From Ceriagrion tenellum (lineage: Eukaryota; Arthropoda; Insecta; Odonata; Coenagrionidae), in assembly GCA_963169105.1 (NCBI GenBank), contig OY720634.1, positions 115,232,430-115,296,429 on the forward strand: 64,000 bases of DNA. Direction: 5' to 3'. This document shows positions 57,801 to 64,000 of the stretch, piece after piece. Numbering within the stretch: position 1 is the stretch's first letter; every line of letters begins with the position of its first letter. The notes below the pieces were generated by a model, which was given only the letters and a program-made list of their open reading frames with translations, was not told the origin of the DNA and searched no databases. A program made the position numbers and the translations under genes.

Positions 57801-59049
57801 AACATCAGTGACAGGCTTCATAGCTTAATATAACATGAAAAAGGCTTCCACAAATTTAAACTCCATAGAAAATTTTAAAGAACAATTTGATTCCTTTAAG
57901 TCTGGTCATGTAATATCTTCAGCGAGAAAAATGCAAAGACAATGCCACATTGGTAGGGCTAAGTAGAATATGTAAAACGAGAAAATTTTAATGAATACTC
58001 TTAGTTCTTTTGTTATAATTTTATTGAGTACTTCCAAATTTACGCTCATAAACATCTCATAAATTTCACTCAAGATTAGGAAATCTCTCTGAAAAAGAAA
58101 TATACCATTTCAAGAAATGCAGTATCCCAAAAAACTTGATTTATCAAAAAATCATGAAAAACTACACTGTCAGCTTCTTCAGCCAGGAAAAAAATGAATT
58201 TCAAACCTCACTCCATGAATCATTCCTTCAGTAAGTCCTACAATATAAATAATAAATTCAATTTAAGCAATCTACTTCACATGCAATATGATGTGCAATT
58301 GAACTAGAAATTTTTCAATTTAGTGCTAGTTTTATGCAAAAGTATGGCACCTGAACATTACAGGCAATTGATAACATGATATTACTGTGTTGTGGATTGA
58401 GGTTCCCAAAAAAACAGGGAGAAGTTTGATCGCTGCAATTGAAATTACTAGATAGACAATGCCTCTACATTTTCTGGAATCAGTGCATGTGTTAATGCAG
58501 TCTTTTTGAGCTAACACTTCAAATTAGGCACTAGTCACAAAATTCAGAACTGCAAGTATATCTCAATCTGGCATACAAAAATCATCAAATTAGAGTTGGG
58601 TCTATTTCTCCATTTCACATACATGCATTTGCACATACATTCTTGCAATTCACCACTTATCATGACAATCTGAAATGAAAAAATGAAACTACAAAAACTT
58701 AGCGATAAGTAGGTAGTAGTAAATTGTTGACTGCTTGCAGTTTTAAGAGGATCTACCATGACAGAGTCAAAAGGATTATTTAATTCAACCCTTTTGTTTT
58801 TTACAACCCAACAGGCATGGGAAGAACTTGAGGTTGGAATCAAAGTAGGAGCTAACCTGATAAAATCATTTACATTCACAAATGATCAGGCATTGGTTAA
58901 TGGGTCTTCAAATGGACTGTGAGCTTTGGTAGATGATGGTTTGTAAATAATGACTTTGTAATGTTCCACAATAGTTTTTATTATTCCAACTAAGGTTTCA
59001 ACTCTAAGTTAAGTCATTATCAATCTTACACCAAAAGCCTCTTATATAC
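54807..59049. other. AT-rich stretch without recognised genes
   Basis: The longest open frame (55699-56031 plus, 110 codons) shows no motif I recognise and no good splice or promoter context. No LINE, LTR or transposase signature was found on either strand. Confidence 0.4.
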
Positions 59050-59230
59050 ATTGTCAGGGAGTAGGGGAGGGGAAGTAGAGGATGGGGAAGCAGCTAAATG
59101 GAAGGAGAGTGGGTGACTGGTTCCAGTAAGCGGAGGGGGGAAAGGTTTGAGTATTGTTTAAGGATTACATAATGGGAGGGGGAAAGAAAGGTAAAGTCAG
59201 GAAAGGACAGTGGGAAGGGAAAATTTCATT
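59050..59230 (+). other. Purine-rich tract
   Basis: A G/A-rich run with repeated GGGGAGG, GGAAG and GGGAGGGGG words stands out in the AT-rich surroundings. It lies just downstream, on the minus strand, of the Penelope-like fragment at 59290-59640. Confidence 0.6.
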
Positions 59231-59289
59231 TAACACAAATTTTGATTTTTTTAATGTATAATTATTTACAGATTTTCTAGATTAGTCAG

Positions 59290-59677
59290 TTTGTGTCCCT
59301 TGCATTGTGAGTGAGAGACTTCCGGGATGTAAGTCACTTCAGCAGTCTTCTTCAATTAGGTGTTTGGCAAATTGGGAGGAATATTTCCTTTAAGTAAACA
59401 ATTTCACTGTTCTTTAACTCTGGTTTGGAGAGTGCATCCTCTTTGACCGACAAATAGTTGAGCAATTTAGACTATTACACTTTAGCAAATATACACCACA
59501 TTTATTTAACACGTCAAATTTATACTTAAAGTTAAACCAAAATTTATCTAAGCGATTTGGATTATAAAATGAGACTGAATTTCTCTTGGTATACAGTTCG
59601 CATTTTGATATGACAATGAAAGGTATTTTACACCATCTTTTTCCTATGTCATGCTGGAGTAAGGACAAACTGGTCAC
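59290..59677 (-). mobile_element. Penelope-like element C-terminal (GIY-YIG) fragment, minus
   Basis: The minus strand reads SVSFYNPNRLDKFWFNFKYK, FDVLNKCGVYLLKCNSLNC, then SKRMHSPNQS, a stop, LFT and another stop, and KYSSQFAKHLIEEDC. This follows the linker and the (K)SGVY.L.C..C..YIGQT.R....R..EH....  ..S.(F/Y)A.HL.E.. pattern of the GIY-YIG endonuclease domain at the end of Penelope-like proteins. The YIGQTGR heart of the domain is degraded. It is probably a piece of an element related to the 51.3-51.8 kb copies, although the parts do not overlap. Confidence 0.65.
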
Positions 59678-60415
59678 TAATCAGAGAGCCATCTTGTCAT
59701 TGTACAATTTTATTCACAATGTTACCATCATGTTTTTAAAAAACATTTTACAATTACAGACTACTATAACGATAATTACCAATATCCACTTGATGTATTC
59801 CTTTTCGAATAATTAGATTTCTGTCTGGTAGTTCCTGAGTGTGACCGGATGTCGCTGTATAATGTTATATTTCGAAATTTGATATTATTTTGCATATTTC
59901 TTTGACTTAGTGCCATTAGGGTACAACAAAGTTTCTAGAATACTATTGCAATTGGCTAAGGAGAAGACAAGTCGAATCACACCCCAGAGCAAGATTAAAT
60001 TATGATTGAGTATGATGAACTGAAGGCTTATGTATTGGCCAAAACTACCATGATCACATGAAACCTCCCGCCAGGAGAATAAAGAAAGCTGCAGATCTTT
60101 TAATTTCGATTCTTATAAAAAGTGTCAAAGTGCGAGTGCACATCATCCCTGAGTTGCTAAGGTGGGCACATGGGAACAAAGATGCAGTAACCATTCAAAG
60201 TAAATATAATACTGAGGCAAATTGAGCATTCTGCTAAAAATTAATGCAAGCGAACAGCGTGCGGTCCTGCTCAGGGAAGGATACCAGACACACCTGGTCA
60301 AGGATGATATCTGCTCACACTCTTCAATCCAATTAGAGAGACATTTGCGAGTAGCTACAGTACACGAGCCCATAAAACGCACTGCATCAGTTAGCTATGG
60401 CACCCAACAGAAAAT
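59678..60415. other. No recognised feature
   Basis: AT-rich; open frames at 60143-60458 on both strands lack motifs. Confidence 0.4.
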
Positions 60416-60420
60416 ATTCT

Positions 60421-60543
60421 TGTTGAGAATTAAGTTTGTGTTCCTTGGTAACGGTTGAAAGAAAATAAATACTGTTGATACATGGCATTGTCTGTCAAGT
60501 AATTTTTTAATCAACACTCACTAATAACCAAAAATAACCAAGA
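60421..60543 (+). repeat. 5' LTR of the copia element
   Basis: It begins TGTTGAGAATTAAGTTTGTG and ends AAAATAACCAAGA, and matches 62834-62956. It contains AATAAA at 60464-60469, a possible polyadenylation signal. The start has the usual TG, but the end is GA and not CA. It is short for a copia LTR. Confidence 0.9.
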
Positions 60544-60560
60544 GGTTATAGGCCCAGAGC
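60544..60560 (+). other. Copia primer-binding site
   Basis: GGTTATAGGCCCAGAGC directly follows the LTR. It is close to GGTTATGGGCCCAGC, the site complementary to an internal part of initiator methionine tRNA used by Drosophila copia. This is a half-tRNA priming type, not the plant-type TGGTATCAGAGC. Confidence 0.75.
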
Positions 60561-60647
60561 TACCAGAGCTTGTTTAAAAAAGGAAAATAATAACTTTGAA
60601 ATTAAAATTAAGAAGAAAAACTATAAAGAAAAGAAAGACTTTAAAAA

Positions 60648-61187
60648 ATGGCAGCATCGAGTGACGATGCCACGCACATACAGAAACTGAAGGACGCATC
60701 TACATATGCAATGTGGTCCTTTCAAATAAAAATTCTGTTTAGAGCAAAGGAAAAAATTGAAACAATAGAAGATAACGACTTGTGCAAAAAAGAAGAAAGA
60801 AATCCTAATGAGTTACGAAGATGGAATACGAAGGATGCAAAGGCTCAACATTTCATAGTGTCCAGAATACATAGATCCATGGTCCAACACATTATGACCT
60901 GTAAAACAGCCAAGCAAATGTTCGAGAAACTAAAATTAATCTACGAGAAGGATACAGAAACACAAAAGTGCCAGCTCTTGCAGGAATTCTACGCATTTAA
61001 GTACGACCAATCGAAGGACGTCATGTCAAATATAAACAATCTCCAGAATGTTGCACACCGACTCAATGGACTCAAACAACCCGTAGATGACCTGATGATA
61101 ATGACGAAGATGATGTCCATCCTTCCAGAAGAATACAGACATTTCTTGAGCGCATGGGATTCAGTAAGAGGAGCGGACAGACATTAG
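60648..61187 (+). pseudogene. Copia gag (capsid-like) domain
   Basis: Gag would form the particle that packages the element's RNA. The 179-codon frame starts at ATG 60648, 88 bases after the primer-binding site, and shows the Ty1/copia Gag layout: KLKDASTYAMWSFQIKILF at about residues 15-33, WNTKDAKAQHFIVSRI (about 62-77), CKTAKQMFEKLKLIYEKD (about 86-103), then LLQEFYAFKYDQSKDVMSNI and MMSILPEEYRHFLSAWDS. Near 61175 a frameshift diverts the end: the neighbouring frame continues QTLEDLCT as expected of the family before a stop. The CCHC zinc knuckle is missing. Confidence 0.88.
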
Positions 61188-61285
61188 AGGACCTTTGCAC
61201 ATGACTAAGGAGAAAATGGAATTTTTGTAGTTAATCTTGACGGGACTAATGAAGAAGACTATTGACACATACAGATAATGTTGGT

Positions 61286-61810
61286 ATGGAGTGGCATAGA
61301 AAAATGGGCCACATACATGTCAAAAATCTTAAGAAAATTGCATCATTATGTGATGGCGTACCAAAAGAAATTGCTAATGTTAAAGACAATACTTTTTGTA
61401 CTGTTTGTGTTAATGCTTAACAGACCAGATTCCCTTTTAAGACTGAAAGAATGACAGCTACTAGAGTGTTGCAAATAATACACACTGATGTGTGCATACC
61501 ATTTGAAGTGGAGACTTATGGCAGTAAAAGATACTGTGTAACATTTTTAGATGATTTTTCACATTTTTGTACTGTGTTTCTTATCAGATATAAGAGTGAG
61601 GTGTTTGAATGTCTGAAGCAATATGTTAAATCTGTGGAGAATCAATTTGACAAAAAGGTTAGTGTGATACGATGTGACAATGGAAGAGAGTACTGTGCTA
61701 CTGAATTACAGACATGGTGTAAAAACAGGGGTATTGTGCTAGAATATACAGTACCTTACACTCCTCAATTAAATGGTAAAGCAGAGAGAATGAATCACAC
61801 TCTTACTTGA
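61286..61810 (+). pseudogene. Copia integrase (zinc-binding and catalytic core)
   Basis: Integrase joins the cDNA to the host genome. From 61286: MEWHRKMGHIHVKNLKK with later FCTVC gives the HHCC zinc-binding region. After a stop at 61418-61420 the same frame continues with IIHTDVCIPF (first catalytic Asp), YCVTFLDDFSHF, VIRCDNGREY (second Asp) and LNGKAERMNHTL (catalytic Glu). The D-D-E triad is intact by inspection. The frame ends at TGA 61808-61810, where a one-base shift joins it to the downstream piece. The protease domain expected before it is missing: only about 100 bases separate it from gag. Confidence 0.9.
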
Positions 61811-62545
61811 AAAAGCTAGATCTCTATTATTTGATGCAAACCTGTCTAAGGAAATGTGGGGTGATGCTATTTTAACTGCAGCATATATTTCAAATAGATG
61901 CCAGAGCACTACTATCGACAGAACACCAGTGGAACAGTGGTTTGGATACAAACCAAATTTAAAAGGAGTTCAGATTTTTGGGTGCAAAGCATATGCCAAA
62001 GTCCTGAAGCCTCTAAAGAAGATGGATATTAGATCAAAAGAATGTACCTTCATTGGATATGCCCGAAATGCCTACCGAATATGGGATGCAGAGAAAAGAC
62101 AAGTGTTCATTTCCAGGGATGTGATTTTTAAAAAATTTCCAACTAAAATGCAGAGTCTTAGAAATCCACCCCAACAGGATGAAGAGAAAGTTAAAATATG
62201 TGAAAGTAGAAAGGTTATTGATGAGGAAGGAGCAGAAGTAGAGGAAAGAGAAGAATTAGAAAACAAAGAATCTCAAATGCCTAAATTAAATCAAGATGAA
62301 GATATGAGAAAAGATAATGAAAGGGAAGAATTATAAAACGAAGAATCTCAAGAGCCTAAAGGAAATCCAGATGATATGAGAAAAAATCATGAAAGGGAAG
62401 AATCAAGAAATGAAGAAAACAATGAAAAGGTAGGACATGAAGAAAGAAATTCAACCATACATAATTTAAGACCTAGGGTAAACTTAAGAAGACCTCAGAA
62501 ATACAAAAACTGTGACATGCTATGTGAGACAGATGAGGTACTGTA
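61811..62545 (+). pseudogene. Copia integrase C-terminus and acidic linker
   Basis: Shifted by one base from the core, this frame reads EKARSLLFDANLSKEMWGDA, AAYISNRCQST, TPVEQWFGYKPNL, IFGCKAYAKVLKPLKKMDIR, CTFIGYARNAYRIWD and VFISRDVIFKKF, the conserved post-core region of copia integrases (NR.P......P.E...G.KP......FG...Y...P......K.....F.GY......YR.....  .....RDV.F.E). It continues into a glutamate/lysine-rich linker. Stops occur at 62334-62336 and near 62545. The linker repeats a motif of the type NEESQ.PK.N.DDMRK, twice. Confidence 0.88.
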
Positions 62546-62820
62546 GACATATAGTGAGATCATGGAAGCAGAAGACAAAAGAAAAATGGAAGCAAGCACT
62601 TAAAGAAGAAACAGAATAGCTACTAAAAAACAATACCTGGGAGATTGTGGAGAAAGAAAGAGCTACAGGGAAGCAAATCTTAACAAACAAGAGAATATTT
62701 AAAAGGAAAGATGATGGTCGTTACAAGGCTAGGTTGGTGGTGAGAGGATGCCAACAGAAAGAAGGAAATATAGATTTTAAGGACACTTTTAGTCCTGTGA
62801 TTGATACATTAATTTAAAAA
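62546..62820 (+). pseudogene. Copia reverse transcriptase, N-terminal start only
   Basis: After two stops the frame reads LLKNNTWEIVEKERATGKQ, then LTNKRIFKRKDDGRYKARLV, VRGCQQKEGNIDFKDTFSPV and IDTLI before a stop at about 62816. These are the opening blocks of the RVT_2 family. Everything after FSPV, including motif A and the YVDD catalytic motif, is deleted, and 3' LTR sequence begins at 62834. Confidence 0.88.
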
Positions 62821-62833
62821 AAAATTGGATTTG

Positions 62834-62956
62834 TGTTGAGGATTAAGTTTGTGTTCCTTGGTAACGCTTGAAAGAAAATAAATACTGTTGATGCATGGCA
62901 TTTTCTATCAAGTAATTTTGTAATTAACACATACTAATAACCGAAAATAACCAAGA
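62834..62956 (+). repeat. 3' LTR of the copia element
   Basis: TGTTGAGGATTAAGTTTGTG to AAAATAACCAAGA, 123 bp, paired with 60421-60543. No clear purine-rich tract remains before it; an A-run and TTGGATTTG occupy that position. Confidence 0.9.
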
Positions 62957-62961
62957 ATTCT

Positions 62962-63383
62962 ATATCTATTGGCATCAAAGCTACCGCACCAAGTGATTAA
63001 GATTGACTCTGCCAAAAGAATTAGTGACTATAAGGAAGTAAGAGCAAATTTTTCCTTCAATATCAGTAAAAATCTTTAAAAAAGAAGAAAACATTTGAAA
63101 ATAGGCTATTTCGATGCAATCAAGTGTCCTCTAATAAATTCCTTTCCCTTCATCCAAGAATCAAGCATTAAGTTATACACAAAGGGTGCTTTGAAAGCTT
63201 TACTTTTGAGCGTAGATTCATGAACCAGAAAATATACCCCAAGTAAAGAAGTGCAGCGAACCAAGGTGGACCGACACATAAGTGATAAAATCATTAAGGC
63301 AACAGAACGTCAGGCCAGGATGAAAAACCTCCAGGCAGATGTCTGCTGATGGTTGAGAGTCAATAGTTGAAAAATAAAGCCGC
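62962..63383. other. No recognised feature
   Basis: AT-rich spacer between the copia element and a decayed LINE. Confidence 0.4.
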
Positions 63384-63945
63384 TATGAAGGAAGTGTTTC
63401 AGAGTGCATTCATGGATGTCAAAAGTAAAACACTTGCAGAACAGTTACAGCATAACCCAAAAGTATTTCGGTCATACAAATAGGAAGTTCAATGCAAAAG
63501 ACCTACAGTTAATCCACACAGTAGCGATAAAGGCGAAGTATTAACAATCAGTTCAGACAGCTATTTTATTCAAGTCCTGCTTCCAAAAAGCATTCACTAA
63601 GTATTCGTAGAATTAGAAAATTTTTTGTAATTACTCAGTTCAAATAAGTCGCCAGGTCCCAAAGAAATTACATCCCACAAGCAAAGAACTAGCTTTAGAA
63701 AGAGCCCCCAACTTGCAGATAATATTGAGGAATCAAGGAACTCAAAAACGTAGTAGAAGACAGGAAAATTGCAAATTTACAGCCCATATTTGAAAAAGGT
63801 GATAAGGAACATAAGACATTTACTCAATAGTTTCTGTAGCATTGGTAGCATATGCCTATTGTGTCGTGCATGTTGGTTATACATCGCCCCCTGCCAAACA
63901 CCCTGGTGGTGGCTTGTGGGGTAATAAGATTATTTAGATGTATGC
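63384..63945 (+). mobile_element. LINE family B-like, heavily decayed
   Basis: From 63384 a frame reads MKEVFQSAFMDVKSKTLAEQ then LQHNPKVFRSYK and a stop; the NPK.F..Y word is typical of the linker before the reverse transcriptase in CR1/L2 LINEs. Later frames read VQISRQVPKK (a decayed NKSPGPE), TSKELALERAPNLQIILRN, VEDRKIANLQPIFEKGDKE (W..ANV.PIFKKGDK). The sequence ends GCCCCCTGCCAAACACCCTG ... GGGGTAATAAGATTATTTAG, a worn version of the family tail (CCCCCGCCACACGCCC ... GGGGTAGTATGTAGATG). Most of the reverse transcriptase is deleted. Family membership is inferred from the tail. Confidence 0.75.
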
Positions 63946-64000
63946 AATACTAATATCGTCACTAAATCATTGAAGTAAAACCCTATATTGCCCTAGGGGC

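Larger units (their letters stand above)
60416..62961 (+). mobile_element. Ty1/copia LTR retrotransposon, internally deleted
   Basis: The element occupies 60421-62956 between 5-bp duplications ATTCT (60416-60420 and 62957-62961), the target length typical of Ty1/copia. Order: 5' LTR, primer-binding site, gag, integrase, start of reverse transcriptase, 3' LTR, i.e. integrase before reverse transcriptase as in copia. The total of 2536 bp is about half of a full element. Protease, CCHC knuckle, most of the reverse transcriptase and RNase H are missing. Stops and frameshifts break the rest. By eye the LTRs differ at about 10 of 123 positions, so the insertion is old. Confidence 0.93.

Noticed and set aside
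1..64000. CRISPR array, rRNA genes, operons or a host-defence gene cluster
   Set aside because: No regularly spaced repeats with unique spacers, no rRNA-like sequence and no tandem intact genes were seen; the window is decayed eukaryotic repeat-rich DNA.

Overview
This window is eukaryotic and most probably arthropod (likely insect) nuclear DNA. There is no operon-like gene packing. It holds several decayed families of non-LTR retrotransposons, a Ty1/copia element whose primer-binding site resembles that of Drosophila copia, Penelope-like fragments, a Tc1 transposase remnant of a type I recall from insect genomes, tRNA-derived SINEs and a piggyBac-like MITE. I could not fix the species. I found no complete host protein-coding gene, no rRNA or functional tRNA gene and no CRISPR array. 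Almost every recognisable coding stretch is a broken mobile element.

Layout. 1-6 kb: 3' end of a CR1/L2-like LINE ('family B'), a piggyBac-like MITE with TTAA duplications (907-1132), an inverted pair of SINEs, a LINE C-terminal fragment, and an open frame carrying a perfectly in-frame 192-bp tandem duplication (4743-5357). 6-16 kb: largely featureless apart from a family B tail at 12.4 kb and some GC-rich or pyrimidine-rich islands. 16-35 kb: many 5'-truncated LINE fragments on both strands ('family A' RTE-like elements ending in AATCCTAAGATTGG, family B tails, and other RTE-like C-termini), several hairpins and a Penelope-type terminal motif. 35-41 kb: a second Ty1/copia reverse transcriptase fragment (minus), more LINE and SINE copies, a 124-bp foldback element, and a weak candidate for the first exons of a host gene. 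41-46 kb: AT-rich and nearly empty. 46.7-49.2 kb: the longest LINE, a family B copy with endonuclease and part of the reverse transcriptase, ending in GTAGTATGTAGATGTAGAT. 49-54.8 kb: family A copies, an inverted pair of Penelope-like fragments and an internally deleted Tc1 element. 55-59 kb: AT-rich, nothing recognised except a purine tract. 59.3-59.6 kb: Penelope-like C-terminal (GIY-YIG) fragment. 60.4-63.0 kb: a Ty1/copia element with both 123-bp LTRs, a 5-bp target duplication and a primer-binding site, but with protease, most of the reverse transcriptase and RNase H deleted. 63.4-63.95 kb: a very decayed family B LINE.

How it fits together: the non-LTR copies are mostly 5'-truncated with intact simple-repeat tails, as expected of target-primed reverse transcription. 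None retains an intact reading frame, so all appear dead. SINEs and MITEs have no intact enzyme source in the window. Family names A-E are my own labels for groups that share sequence inside this window; clade names are inferences from protein motifs.
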